Of a stretch of DNA of 64,000 nucleotides, positions 30,001 through 39,837 are shown piece by piece; the first letter of the stretch is position 1, and every line of letters starts with the position of its first letter. This DNA is from Argopecten irradians (lineage: Eukaryota; Mollusca; Bivalvia; Pectinida; Pectinidae): the NCBI RefSeq assembly GCF_041381155.1, contig NC_091147.1:13331030-13395029 (forward strand). The letters are read 5' to 3'. Below the pieces are notes generated by a model that was given only the letters and a program-made list of their open reading frames with translations, was not told where the DNA came from and did no database searches. Position numbers and translations under genes: made by a program.

Positions 30001-33000
30001 GAAAACTACTTTTTAGTTTTATCAACTTGCTACGAAGAAAATCCTTCTGCGTCTGGATAGTCTTCGGAAATCGGTGAGAGGAAAGCTAAGGAAAATAATA
30101 TTATGATCTTCGAAACAAAGGAACAAAGATACGATACAGGAAAAGAAAGGAAAGAAGAGGACGTGAAGTGTTAGTAAGAGAAATACTTAAGAAATATAAA
30201 GTGCTGGCGAACTCAGACACTGTCGTAAAGGCCACAAGGATTGGACGATTTAGCAAGGAAAAACCAAAAGGAAGAAACGGCAACAACGGGAAAGGAACAA
30301 TCTGGGAGACCACTTCTAGTTACCTTCAAAACTATGGAAACCAAGGCGTATCTGTTTATGATACCTACCGGCATATAACAATAGGAATTAGGAAACGATC
30401 TCACAAAAGCCGACAAACATATGTTTTTAGACTGTGTACATTATTTATTTCTTTATCAACACGTTACTGAAACAACACGATGGAGAGGTGGTGATAATCC
30501 ACACATTTTGGATTTGTCATTAACAAATGAAGAAAATATGGTAACTGATTTGAATTACAAAAGACCGCTTGAAAAATGTGACCACTGTGGTGGAAATGTT
30601 ACGATAAGCCAAATTTTAAAAGAGCCAATGAGGAACAGTCACATATTGATTGGACCGCATATCTGTCTAATACAGATGTAAATACAAAATGGTCTTTAAT
30701 ACGAAATATTTTAAAGGACATTGAAGATAAATATGTACCAACGTTCAAATCAGGAAAAATGAAGCAACATATCATTCCGTTGGATACCGAAACTAAAGAG
30801 AAAATAAAACTCAAGAACTCTTTGGCGCGGATAGAGAATAAAACTAAAAGATCCCGATACTCAAAGAGATTACAGACGAGCATCAAATTCCGTAAGAAAA
30901 CGAATACGTGTTTTTACGAAATATGAGTGTGAATTAGCTAAGAGGTCGAAGGAAAACCCCCCGAAAAATGGTAATCTCCACACGGATTACAGCAACGAAA
31001 CATTCGCGAAAGTTGACAAGAGATTGTGAAAAAGCTGAAATTCATTCACAGTTTTTCGGTAGTGTATTTGTGTCAGAGCCCAATGGTGTTATTCCCGAAA
31101 TTCCGCAAAAAAGTATCAGAACAGAGATGGGAAACTTGATATTTACAAATGGAGAAACAAAGAAAGCATTATTAAATCTCAATGTTTATAAATCCCCGGG
31201 ACCAGACGGAGTACACCCACGACTTCTCAAGGAACTGGCAAGTACGATAGCATCGCCATTAACACTATCATACAATCAGTCTATAGGGAATGGTACCAAC
31301 AGGATGGACAGAGGCACATGTATGTACAATCTACACAAAAGGGAACACATCATTAGCTGGAAATTATAGGCCCATCAGTCTTACGTCAGTTGTGTGCAAC
31401 ATAATGGAAACTGTTGTTCGGCAACACTTGGTAAATCATATGAAAGCCAACTCCCCGTTAAGTAACAAGCAATATGGATTTATATCGGGAAGATCAACAA
31501 CTCTTCAACTCTTTACAGTTCTTGACAAATGGACCAGAGCACTAGATAATGGAAATCCTATTGACGGTATATGTACCGATGTTCAGAAGGCGTTTGATAT
31601 CGTACCACACAAAAGATTAATTAAAAAACACGGGCATATGGAATACATCACACTGTCGTTAAATGGATAGAGGACTTCTCAAAAGATTGAAAGCAAAGAG
31701 CTGTTATTAATGGACATAATTTGGTTTGGAGACCCGTCACATTTGGAGTTCCACAAGGGTTTGTTATAGGTATGATATTAATTGTTGCATACATAAATGA
31801 CCTCCCGGATACTCTGCACTCTGAGACATAACTGTTCGCAGACGACACGAAAATATTAAGAGTTATCACTGAAGAAAAAGATCAAACCATTCTACAAGAA
31901 GATCCCCATAATATGGTAGCATGGCTCTTGGAATTGCATCATTGAAAATGTTTCCATATGCACTTAGGAAGGGCAAGCGTAAACGATTGCACGTACCACC
32001 TTGCTGATACATCTTTAAAGAAATCACAAGTGGAAAAAGACAAGTGGAGTTAAGATCGATAGCAGTCTCGAATTAGAAAACCATAATATTTGAAAAAAAA
32101 ATTAAAAAAAAGCAAATATGATGATGGCGATAATAAGAAGAGCATGTATAAATTTGGACAAAAAAACCTTTCTATTATTATATAAATCATTAGTGAGAGT
32201 TTATTTTGGTTTCGCATGGGCTATGTGGTTTCCGCACAAAGCGAAATACATCGAAAAAATCGAAGGAGTACAAAGAATGGCATCTTCGCCTACCAAGCGA
32301 TACCGACATACGCTTTCTCGGTGCCTGATATACCCACGCGCTGATTGGCTGCAGTGAGAATCGACAGCACAATCAGAGAGCCCGTTACAAATCAACAGCG
32401 TGGCTGTCTGAAAGCGAAAGTAGCGCTAAAATTAACGACCTTCAATAACGAAAAGAGCGATCTGATTGGTCAAAATTTACGTCATCGACCAGTAACGGGA
32501 CTGTAGTGAAAATGTTTGCCACCTGATGGCAGCAGTAGTAAAGCACCGTAAAAGTGGCGGATTCTGTCAAGGCTAGTAAGGAGTGCATTGTATTATCTTG
32601 CCTTGACATGTGAAGATAAAAGAAGGGCAACAAAGCTGGTCGCTTAAATTTAAAACTTTTCATACATAAACAGACTATAGTTACAAACATTAGCGTTCAG
32701 GAGACAGCGAGGAAATATGCTAGGGATTTACAAAATAAACAACGGAATGTACAATCGTGAAGTAACGGTTGTTTTTAAAGATGTGGAAAGATGTTACGTC
32801 ACGTCCGGAAATAGAGGAAATCCTTTAAAAGTATACCCTCGACAATGTAACACTCTAAAGAGAAAAAAAAACGTTTTTTTACTACGTACTGCAGCGATGT
32901 GGAACAACTTACCAGAGAGTGGTGTTTGTGCTAAGAACTAAAATTGTTTTAAAAATGAACTGGATAGTCTGGTGTAGGGGATATATTATCCTGTACCAGA

Positions 33001-36000
33001 AATCTGTACAATATTGAGTCTGGTGTAGAGGATATATTATCCTGTACCAGAAATCTGTAAATGATCTGGTGTAGAGGATATAGTATCTGTACCAGAAATC
33101 TGAATTGAGTCTGGTGTAGAGGATATATTATCCTGTACCAGAAATCTGTACAGAATTGAGTCTGGTGTAGAGGATATATTATCCTGTACCAGAAATCTGT
33201 ACGAAATGAGTCTGGTGTAGAGGATATGTTATCTGTACCAGAAATCTGTACGAATTGAGTCTGGTGTAGAGGATATATTATCCTGTACCAGAAATTGTAC
33301 AGAATTGAGTCTGGTGTAGAGGATATATTATCCTGTACCAGAAATCTGTACAGAATTGAGTCTGGTGTAGGATATATATCCTGTACCAGAAATATGTACA
33401 GAATTGAGTCTGGTGTAGAGGATATATTATCCTGTACCAGAAATCTGTACAGAATTGAGTCTGGTGTAGAGGATATATTATTGTACCAGAAATCTGTACA
33501 GAATTGAGTCTGGTGTAGAGGATATTATTCTGTACCAGAAATCTGTACAGAATTGAGTCTGGTGTAGAGATATATTATCCTGTACCAGAAATCTGTACAG
33601 AATTGAGTCTGGTGTAGAGTATATATATCCTGTACCAGAAATCTGTACAGAATTGAGTCTGGTGTAGAGGATAATTATCCTGTACCAGAAATCTGTACAG
33701 AATTGAGTCTGGTGTAGAGGATATATTATCCTGTACCAGAAATCTGTACAGAATTGAGTCTGGTGTAGAGGATATATATCTGTACCAGAAATCTGTACAG
33801 AATTGAGTCTGGTGTAGAGGATATGTATTCTGTACCAGAAATCTGTACAGAATTGAGTCTGGTGTAGAGGATATATTATCCTGTACCAGAAATCTGTACA
33901 GAATTGAGTCTGGTGTAGAGATATATTATTCTGTACCAGAAATCTGTACAGAATTGAGTCTGGTGTAGAGGATATATTATCCTGTACCAGAAATCTGAAG
34001 AATTGAGTCTGGTGTAGAGGATATATTATCCTGTACCAGAAATCTGTACAGAATTGAGTCTGGTGTAGAGGATATATTATCCTGTACCAGAAATCTGTAC
34101 AGAATTGAGTCTGGTGTAGAGGATATATTATCCTGTACCAGAAATCTGTACAGAATTGAGTCTGGTGTAGAGGATATATTATCCTGTACCAGAAAATCTG
34201 TACAGAATTGAGTCTGGTGTAGAGGATATATTATCCTGTACCAGAAATCTGTACAGAATTGAGTCTGGTGTAGGGATAATATTATCTGTACCAGAAATTA
34301 TTACAAATGAGTCTGGTGTAGAGGATATATGTTATCTGTACCAGAAATCTGTACAGAATTGAGTCTGGTGTAGAGGATATGTTATTCTGTACCAGAAATC
34401 TGTACAGAATTGAGTCTGGTGTAGAGGATATATTATCCTGTACCAGAAATCTGTACAGAATTGAGTCTGGTGTAGAGGATATATTATCCTGTACCAGAAA
34501 TCTGTACAGAATTGAGTCTGGTGTAGAGGATATATTATCCTGTACCAGAAATCTGTACAGAATTGAGTCTGGTGTAGAGGATATATTATCCTGTACCAGA
34601 AATCTGTACAGAATTGAGTCTGGTGTAGAGGATATATTATCCTGTACCAGAAATCTGTACAGAATTGAGTCTGGTGTAGAGGATATATTATCCTGTACCA
34701 GAAATATGTACAGAATTAGTCTGGTGTAGAGGATATGTTATTCTGTACCAGAAATCTGTACAGAATTGAGTCTGGTGTAGAGGATATATTATCTGTACCA
34801 GAAATCTGTACAGAATTGAGTCTGGTGTAGAAATATTATCCTGTACCATTAAATCTGGTGTACAGAATTGAGTCTGAAATCTGTACAGAATTGAGTTGGT
34901 GAGAGGTATGTTATTCTGTACCAGAAATCTGTACAGAATTGAGTCTGGTGTAGAGGATATTTATTCTGTACCAGAAATCTGTACAGAATTGAGTCTGGTG
35001 TAGATAATATTATCCTGTACCATAAATATATACAAAATAGTCTGGTGTAGAGGATATGTTATTCTGTACCAGAAATCTGTACAAAATGAGTCTGGTGTAG
35101 AGGATATATTATCCTGTACCAGAAATCTGTATAATTACCGCGTAGGTGACAATCACTACGCCAAGCGGCAAAACAACGAAATGGACCTTGTTTACATAGA
35201 TTCACACAGGGGATATTGCACTTGGTTCGTGTTGTCGTTACCTCCATCTTTGATTTCCATGGGTAACGATCACTTACGATCTCTACACGCCTGTAATATG
35301 TCATTGCAAATATGAAGCCATTTTGGTGAGAAAAACCTCTGAATCAGAGACTTGCGGATATTTTCTTTACAGAGAGTAACGCCCAACTTTAAAGTCATAC
35401 AATGTGTCATTATTCATTCTTTTGATGTACACCAATTGACCAAACTACATGCTGATCCGACGCAGTGCATTCAGTTGTGCTATGATATAGTCTAGAATTT
35501 AAGTCTTAAATTTTCATATAAGTTATGTACATTTAGGAGAAAAACTTAAGTTTTGACTTGATTCTATACTTTTGATTCAAGTTTCAAACTAGGGGGAGAT
35601 AATCTAGTAAAGAATTCTACTGAAAAAGTCTTATCAACAATTCGGGGTCTGGTGGTCACTCTATGACATACTCCAATGGTGTAGATATTGGGAGTGATCG
35701 TGATCTCTGGGAATCGAGGATCTGCAATTATTCAGGTATAACTTCTTTCAATATAATTGTTTTGTTCGGATTAAAATTGTCATTAACGTTTAGGAGGATT
35801 AAGTGTATTTCAACAAGGCTACCCTCATATAAATTACTATAGAAGGTATAGACAATGGTATAAAATTAAAAAAAACAACCAAACAACATAAACATGGATG
35901 TGTCGTATTCTGTATTTGCATATTACAGTGTTACCTGCCCTTGCGGGTAGGTATTGATTGCGATGTCATGTGTTTGCGAGCGTAACGTCATACTTATAAG

Positions 36001-39000
36001 AGAGGTTCGCTCACAAATTAGTGACTTCATAATCGATACCCACCCGCAAGGAAGATAACTCTGTAATATGCAAACACGGAATATGCCATAATATGCTTAA
36101 TCTTTGCACTCACAGTGAAGTGTCATTCTCGTCCGAGTTTGGCAAATGGCTCTATTTCGCTTTCGACTGGCAACATCGTCGGATCTTTAGTATACTACAA
36201 ATGCCTGAGTGGTTACATAATGAGCAACGGAGAAGATTCGGTCTCCATACGGTGCCAATCGACAAGAAAATGGTCTAACCTTTATGTGACGTGCAACGTA
36301 CTAGGTAAATACAATGTACCTTGTTCATGCTAAAATAGTAGAGAGGAAATTTAAAAGAATATTTAATGACTTCAGATCAAAATCTGCAAAACTAAATTTG
36401 GAAATTATATGTAGTATTATTTTAGCCCTTTGTGTTTATTTCTATGGTAGGCAATGCAAAATCGAACTGTTGGTCGAACCAATGTAAATTAATTGACCAT
36501 TAGGATACTTGTTTCAAGTATAAAATTACTGTATTGTTACATTATCACATGTACAATTTTTCAATATACATAAAGAAAGAATTGCTTATAAATACATTTT
36601 TTCATAGTGTACATCTTAAAAGTTATTTATCATTGTCAAACGTATGACATTTTTATGACCTTTTGGATTTCGACGGCAATTCCGAAATATCGACAAACGC
36701 GATATATCGCCAAATTCTCAGAAAAAATATTGTTTTACTGACAGGGACGTGTCCCCCTCCTCCGGATATGACCAATGCTCACATAGTCTCCTGGCCTATG
36801 AACAGGACCACTGTAGGATCTGAAGTACAATACCAGTGTCAGACTGACCACTCCATGGACAATGGGAAAGAGTTGTTCGTCATCACTTGTGGACAGGATG
36901 GAGACTGGTCTCCACAGTCTGTGACTTGTTACCCGAACAATGGTAAATAGATTTATATGTTTACTCAATAACTCTACAGTAATTTAAAGTGTACATTGCA
37001 AAAGATAACATTGGTATATGAAGCTGTTGCAAATACTTTATTTGAGTGATATAAAAAGATGGTTAGAGTTTATATATAGGGTCAACTCATGAACAACTGT
37101 TAATTTATTCCTTTATCACTTACTGCGATATCAACCCATTCATAAAATGAATAAATGTTTGATCATAAGAACTATCATTACATTTATTTACATTAGCGAA
37201 AGTCTTATTTTGTATAATCGATCCAGTAACCAATAACATTAAAGTGAAAACATATAATAGTCTATACCTGCATTTTCTATATGCATAAATATATTTCTGG
37301 GTTTTTTCCCCGAACATATTAATTCATTAACCCCTGAAATTTCATAACGGACTAACGTAGTCTATGACTTAGAAGAGTCTAAATGTGTCTCTAGGGGTGT
37401 ATGAGTTAATAACTATAAGTTGTATCGGTCAATTACTGCTACATATAAGCAGATATACACCACAAAATATATATTGTTTTACTCACAGTGACGTGTCCGC
37501 CTCCTCCGCATTTGACCAATGGTTACATAGCCTTGTGGCCCATGAACAGGACCACTGTAGGATCTGAAGTACAATACCAGTGTCAGACTGACCACTCCAT
37601 GGACAATGGGAAAGAGTTGTTCGTCATCACTTGTGGACAGGATGGAGACTGGTCTCCACAGTCTGTGACTTGTTACCCGAACAATGGTAAATAGATTTAT
37701 ATGTTTACTCAATAACTCTACAGTAATTTAAAATTAAATTGCAAAAGATAACATTGGTATATGAAGCTGTTGCAAATACTTTATTTGAGTGATATAAAAA
37801 GATGGTTAGAGTTTATATATAGGGTCAACTCATGAACAACTGTTAATTTATTCCTTTATCACTTACTGCGATATCAACCCATTCATAAAATGAATAAATG
37901 TTTGATCATAAGAACTATCATTACATTTATTTACATTAGCGAAAGTCTTATTTTGTATAATCGATCCAGTAACCAATAACATTAAAGTGAAAACATATAA
38001 TAGTCTATACCTGCATTTTCTATATGCATAAATATATTTCTGGGTTTTTCCCCCGAACATATTAATTCATTAACCCCTGAAATTTCATAACGGACTAACG
38101 TAGTCTGTGACTTAGAAGAGTCTAAATGTGTCTCTAGGGGTGTATGAGTTAATAACTATAAGTTGTATCGGTCAATTACTGCTACATATAAGCAGAATAC
38201 ACCACAAATATATTGTTTTACTCACAGTGACGTGTCCGCCTCCTCCGCATTTGACCAATGGTTACATAGCCTTGTGGCCCATGAACAGAACCACAGTAGG
38301 AGCTGAAGTACAATACCAGTGTCAGACTGACCACTCCTTGGACAATGGGAATGGATCATTCGTCATCACGTGTGGGGAGGACGGAGAATGGTCTCCTCTG
38401 TCTGTGACTTGTAACCCGAATGGTAAATAGGTCTCGCATGTTTACTCAGTTACTTCAATACTTAAATACTAAAAAGAACATAAGAATAAATATATCACCA
38501 ATACTTACTGTGTGCGTCATGAAAGGATTTTTTTCTCTCAATATCAATTTCACATGTGGACAAGATGGCGAATGGTCTCATCTATCTGCATGTGACTTGT
38601 AACCTGAAGAATGGTAAACAAGTTTTTTTATGGTGTTTTTCATTAACTCTGCTGTTTTAAAACTCAAATGCCAAAAAGAACATAAGTATGAGACGTTAAC
38701 AAACACACAGGTGTACTTTATTTGAGCGATATAAGAGGACGATTTTTCTCTCAATATCAATTTCAACATATTTGAAAAAAGGATCGACAGGCATAGCCTA
38801 TCTATGTTCTCTGAATATCTAGGCTGAATTTAAACTTCAAACAATATTTTTTTATAAATAGAATTCAGATATAGGCTAAAATGATCAATAACTGACTACA
38901 GGGACTATTAAGATTAAAAATTGAAAAAAAAAATCTTTCTCTGAAGTGAAGGCAGCAAAAGATTTGTATCACCTCCATTTGCCATATTGTCTCCCTTTTA

Positions 39001-39794
39001 TACCCTGGACCTGGTCTTTAAGTTAAAAAGTAACTTGAAGAAACTTTTGCTTTAACTGGCGACAAACCACTAGCCTAGTTTGTGTTGATTCTACCAATAT
39101 CAAAATCAACTTAGATACCTGGTTACGATCATTTCTGCAATAGAATTCATATAAAAGCTCAAATGGTCAACAGCTGTTCAGTGTTTTATCAACAACTGTG
39201 ATATTAACCCGCCCCTAAAATTGTTCGAATGGATATTTATTTTTGATCACAAGAAAATGTATTATTACATTCATTTACATTAGAGAAAGCCTTTTTGTAT
39301 AATTTATCTATTAGCCAATACTATTAAAGTGAAATCAAAGTGCAAGGTTATTTTAACGATATTTTAACCTGTATTTTTCACTATACATAAACATATTTCA
39401 ATGTTTTCTAAAACACATTTACTCATTCGTCCCTGAAAGTTCATAATGGACTGGTCTAGTCTTATATTTAGAAGAGTCTAAATGTGTTTCCAGTGGAAAA
39501 TGAGTTAAAACTATAATTGTATTAGACAAATAACCATGTTAGTCAATTACTGCTACATATAAACGAAATACAACATAAAAATAGTTCTTTACTTTACAGT
39601 GACGTGTATCTCTCCTCCGCATTTGACCAATGGTCACATAGTCTCCTGGTCCATGAACACGACCACAGTAGGAGCTGAAGTACAATACCAGTGTCAGACT
39701 GACCACTCCTTGGACAATGGGAATGGATCATTCGTCATCACGTGTGGGGAGGACGGAGAATGGTCTCCTCTGTCTGTGACTTGTAACCCGAATG
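15025..39794 (+). CDS. Secreted PAN/apple and sushi (CCP) domain protein, partial at the 3' end
   Basis: Ten exons join with consistent phases: 15025-15091, 24204-24430, 26195-26285, 27039-27221, 29596-29778, 36116-36304, 36745-36942, 37489-37686, 38228-38422 and 39600-39794 (1726 nt, about 575 codons). Domain order: signal peptide, PAN/apple domain, a small module with Cys pairs, then seven sushi modules. Each sushi exon is phase 1-1, the usual arrangement for shuffled extracellular modules, and has the four Cys of the fold. Sushi proteins bind complement proteins, carbohydrates or adhesion partners outside the cell; PAN domains bind proteins or glycans. A recognition or humoral-immune role is therefore inferred, not shown. 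No terminal exon, membrane segment or stop codon was established; a weak terminal candidate is at 40459-40508. Intron 1 is about 9 kb and intron 5 about 6.3 kb, both filled with repeats. Confidence 0.75.
15775..16048 (+). repeat. MITE family M1 (5'-truncated copy)
   Basis: It shares TTACTTTACACCATTACCAC and ends TCTGTTGGCGGTGGAGCGTC, matching the right terminus (CTGTCGGCGGTGGAGCATCT) of full copies at 62471-62829 and 27394-27756. The left terminus is missing. Confidence 0.75.
16757..16811. repeat. Short perfect-looking stem-loop
   Basis: CCAGTTCTTCAATACGCTTA pairs with TAAGCGTATTAAAGAGCTGG across a loop of about 15 bp that contains TACGTCAT, with two mismatches in 20. Function unknown. Confidence 0.7.
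19148..19236. repeat. Fold-back element, arms of about 28 bp
   Basis: The left arm (GAGATCCACGGGTGATCGCA then CTACACTACG) is complementary to the right arm (TAGTGTAGTGCGATCACCCG then TGCATCTC). It directly abuts the 3' end of the LINE fragment. Confidence 0.8.
19240..19910 (-). mobile_element. Non-LTR retrotransposon (LINE) 3' fragment
   Basis: On the minus strand, 19831-19560 reads KFRTSNHKFIVESGRW, then CDTNTNGNEFHYLSKCPFL and RNVCKLCLKKS, the Cys-rich C-terminal end typical of LINE ORF2 proteins (H-x-L-x-x-C-P). The element ends near 19240 in a short tail (AATCAAATCAAA on the plus strand reads as the complement of a TTTGATTTGATTTG tail). A D1 retroposon is inserted in its 3' UTR. It is 5'-truncated and inactive. 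Confidence 0.8.
19337..19543 (-). mobile_element. Retroposon D1, 5'-truncated, inserted in the LINE
   Basis: The sequence matches the long copy at 23412-23913 (GACGGCCTCCCATGTATGCG, GAAGACACCAAGCAACACAC). It is flanked by the 8-bp direct repeat CAAATTAT (19329-19336 and 19544-19551), a target-site duplication, and has a TTTG-rich tail side. This shows copy-and-paste insertion with 5' truncation. Confidence 0.8.
20228..20570 (+). repeat. Dispersed repeat M7
   Basis: It contains ATGCGTTTGTGGGGGATATT, TTGGGCTCCGTTCGTCCG, ACCTTCCATGTATTG and TTACCATGGAAACTTAGTCA. A second copy in opposite orientation lies at 58130-58400. No coding frame is evident. Confidence 0.7.
21470..21912 (+). repeat. MITE M1 interrupted by an AT-rich insertion
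   Basis: The left part (AACAGGAGCA... CACCATTACCATCATTGAAA) and the right terminus (ATGCTCTGTCGGCGGTGGAA) match family M1. About 200 bp between 21655 and 21850 is unrelated to other copies. The terminal left inverted repeat is missing. Confidence 0.65.
21984..22338 (-). repeat. MITE M1, inverted neighbour copy
   Basis: It begins GCTCCACCGCCGACAGAGCA and continues in reverse orientation through the internal sequence to TTACCATTTGTCACGAG. With the copy at 21470-21912 it forms a long inverted repeat separated by only about 70 bp. Confidence 0.75.
23156..23312. repeat. Fold-back element
   Basis: The left arm (GGATTAATTTGAATATATTT ... TTATGGAGATATATAACAC) is complementary to the right arm (GTGTTATATCTCCATAACAT ... 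ATATTCAGGTTAATTCTT), separated by about 45 bp. Confidence 0.7.
23412..23913 (-). mobile_element. Retroposon D1, long copy with an 11-bp target-site duplication
   Basis: The element of about 500 bp is bounded by the perfect direct repeat ACCTGGGACAG (23401-23411 and 23914-23924). On the minus strand it starts TTGGCCTTGCAGGTACAGCA and ends in a simple tail (AATCAAACAAACAGACAAA). The tail and the duplication suggest a SINE or a non-autonomous LINE derivative. No clear RNA polymerase III box pair was confirmed. Related copies are at 19337, 50720 and 40120. Confidence 0.75.
24204..24430 (+). CDS. PAN/apple domain exon
   Basis: The acceptor is TTCATTTTAG/AG and the donor TCGAAG/GTAAAC. It encodes GHSYRNFSEVGRRHCEKQCL, GGSCQSVNYR, EKLFCQLFG and YEYIEKSDL. 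The C-x3-C ... C-x-S-x-N-Y ... C-x-L spacing is that of PAN/apple domains, which bind proteins or glycans. It ends in phase 0. Confidence 0.8.
24910..25372. repeat. Tc1/mariner-like MITE with long inverted termini
   Basis: The left end (GTGCAAAAAGTATTCGTAAT) and right end (ATTACGAATACTTTTGGCAA then GGCACTG) are inverted, and the inverted similarity extends about 130 bp inward. CAGTGCCTTGCAAAAGTATTC-type ends are known from Tc1-like elements. The centre has no transposase frame. Confidence 0.75.
26195..26285 (+). CDS. Short Cys-rich exon (EGF-like fragment) of the PAN/sushi gene
   Basis: The acceptor is CTGTTTCAG/AGG and the donor ACAG/GTAAGC. The peptide is RYDDPCVEDPCPVLQTCIKL then SSGIRKCVIT. 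The four Cys resemble part of an EGF-like or knob-type module that often follows a PAN domain in invertebrate proteins; the exact family is uncertain. Phase is 0 to 1. Confidence 0.7.
26648..26980. repeat. MITE M5 copy with an internal G tract
   Basis: The left end (GGGGTATACTATCACTGTCG) and right end (TACGACAGTGATAGTACTCC) are inverted. The interior has GGCGGTTCAAGGGGG and an AGTC-rich part shared with the copy at 61365-61712. A half copy precedes it at about 26068-26126. Confidence 0.65.
27039..27221 (+). CDS. Sushi (CCP) module 1
   Basis: 61 codons in phase 1-1, from ECGTPPNVAHASV through GESVRYSCNIGF and TMCMASGSYEDVYIKCEN. The four Cys are present, but the conserved Trp before the last Cys is replaced (SYEDVYIKC), so this module is the most diverged of the set. 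Confidence 0.85.
27394..27756 (+). repeat. MITE family M1, complete copy
   Basis: The left end TTAAAGATGCTCCATCGCTA and right end TGGCGATGGTGGAGCATCTT form the terminal inverted repeat. The interior matches the other M1 copies. There is no transposase; it is non-autonomous. Confidence 0.85.
27757..29126 (+). other. Intron sequence, no exon recognised
   Basis: This is sequence between M1 at 27394 and M2 at 29127, inside the intron between sushi modules 1 and 2. It contains short CA-rich runs near 28435-28450. Nothing coding was identified. Confidence 0.4.
29127..29443. repeat. MITE family M2
   Basis: The ends GCCCACTACCTTTCGGAAAC and TTTCGGAAAGGTAGTAAGC are inverted repeats. A related complete copy is at 42833-43213, and an internal part (TTACCGCG...GCGGCAAAACA) recurs at 35128-35200. 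Confidence 0.7.
29596..29778 (+). CDS. Sushi (CCP) module 2
   Basis: 61 codons in phase 1-1: VTCSPTPPQLTNGVVSY, GSLAVYKCRSGYGLSN, and TGLWGYLSVTCK. The four Cys and the conserved Trp are present. The acceptor is GCCAG/TG and the donor AAAG/GTAAGT. Confidence 0.9.
30100..32965 (+). mobile_element. LINE relic (ORF1 piece, endonuclease end, reverse transcriptase), internally deleted
   Basis: Read in several frames: an ORF1-like stretch (VVKATRIGRFS... RPLLVTFKTMETKAYL) runs straight into the end of an endonuclease (HVTETTRWRGGDNPHILDLS, KCDHCG), then reverse transcriptase (YKSPGPDGVHPRLLKELAS, NYRPISLTSVVCNIMETVV, KQYGFISGRSTTLQLF, TDVQKAFDIVPHKRL with motif A, GVPQG, INDLPDT, and LFADDTK with motif C), and the C-terminal part (LLLYKSLVRVYFGFAWAMW, RTAAMWNNLPESGV, FKNELDSLV-stop). 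There are multiple stops and frameshifts. Roughly 32340-32700 looks like a foreign insertion. Motifs fit the CR1/Jockey-type group. It is inactive. Confidence 0.88.
32965..35132 (+). repeat. 51-bp array, about 42 copies, seeded at the LINE 3' end
   Basis: The unit is GAGTCTGGTGTAGAGGATAT, ATTATCCTGTACCAGAAATC, TGTACAGAATT. The first unit is continuous with the LINE: GATAGTCTGGTGTAG is the LINE's final codons plus stop. Because 51 is divisible by 3, intact runs stay open and give the spurious repeated peptide NLYRIESGVEDILSCTR. Several units carry small deletions. Confidence 0.93.
35133..35904 (+). other. Intron sequence with MITE fragments
   Basis: 35133-35200 resembles the interior of M2, and 35390-35480 resembles the interior of M5. 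No exon is recognised. Confidence 0.4.
35905..36084. repeat. Palindromic MITE M3, copy 2
   Basis: The left arm TATTCTGTATTTGCATATTA ... TGCGGGTAGGTATTGATTGC pairs with the right arm ATCGATACCCACCCGCAAGG ... TCTGTAATATGCAAACACGG. It ends about 31 bp before the sushi module 3 acceptor. Confidence 0.85.
36116..36304 (+). CDS. Sushi (CCP) module 3
   Basis: 63 codons in phase 1-1: VKCHSRPSLANGSISL, GSLVYYKCLSGYIMSNGE, and STRKWSNLYVTC. All four Cys and the Trp are present. A palindromic MITE ends about 31 bp before this acceptor. Confidence 0.9.
36745..36942 (+). CDS. Sushi (CCP) module 4
   Basis: 66 codons in phase 1-1: GTCPPPPDMTNAHIVSWPMN, VGSEVQYQCQTDHSMDNGKE and ITCGQDGDWSPQSVTC. The latter two thirds are identical to module 5, and the first third differs. 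Confidence 0.92.
37489..37686 (+). CDS. Sushi (CCP) module 5
   Basis: 66 codons in phase 1-1: VTCPPPPHLTNGYIALWPMN, VGSEVQYQCQTDHSMDNGKE and ITCGQDGDWSPQSVTC. The intron after it is nearly identical to the one after module 4, marking a recent tandem duplication. Confidence 0.92.
38228..38422 (+). CDS. Sushi (CCP) module 6
   Basis: 65 codons in phase 1-1. The first third equals module 5 (HLTNGYIALWPMNRTTVG), while the remainder (TDHSLDNGNGSFVITCGEDG, EWSPLSVTCNPNG) equals the last module at 39600. It is a mosaic of its neighbours. Confidence 0.92.
38550..38612 (+). pseudogene. Broken sushi exon (3' half only)
   Basis: FTCGQDGEWSHLS is followed by an out-of-frame copy of VTC (ACDL-stop), then a donor-like AATG/GTAAAC. 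The N-terminal half and an acceptor are missing. It is probably the remnant of an unequal exchange between sushi exons. Confidence 0.75.
38613..39599 (+). other. Intron between the broken sushi exon and module 7
   Basis: It contains a second copy of TTCTCTCAATATCAATTTCA (38744) and, at 39170-39540, a diverged version of the intron found after modules 4 and 5. It is thus an older duplicate of that intron. Confidence 0.6.
39600..39794 (+). CDS. Sushi (CCP) module 7
   Basis: 65 codons in phase 1-1: VTCISPPHLTNGHIVSWSMN, VGAEVQYQCQTDHSLDNGNG and ITCGEDGEWSPLSVTCNPN. It is the last exon recognised in this gene. The donor AATG/GTAAAT implies at least one further exon. Confidence 0.9.
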
Positions 39795-39837
39795 GTAAAT
39801 AGGTCTCGTTTGTTTAGAAAAATACTTAAACATAGCA

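Larger units (their letters stand above)
36745..38227 (+). repeat. Tandem duplication of a whole sushi exon plus its intron
   Basis: Unit 1 (36745-37488, 744 bp) and unit 2 (37489-38227, 739 bp) are alike through both the exon and about 540 bp of intron, with only scattered differences in the intron. The high intronic identity indicates recent duplication or gene conversion. Confidence 0.9.

Noticed and set aside
33295..34729. Open frames repeating NLYRIESGVEDILSCTR
   Set aside because: A by-product of the 51-bp array downstream of a LINE stop codon.
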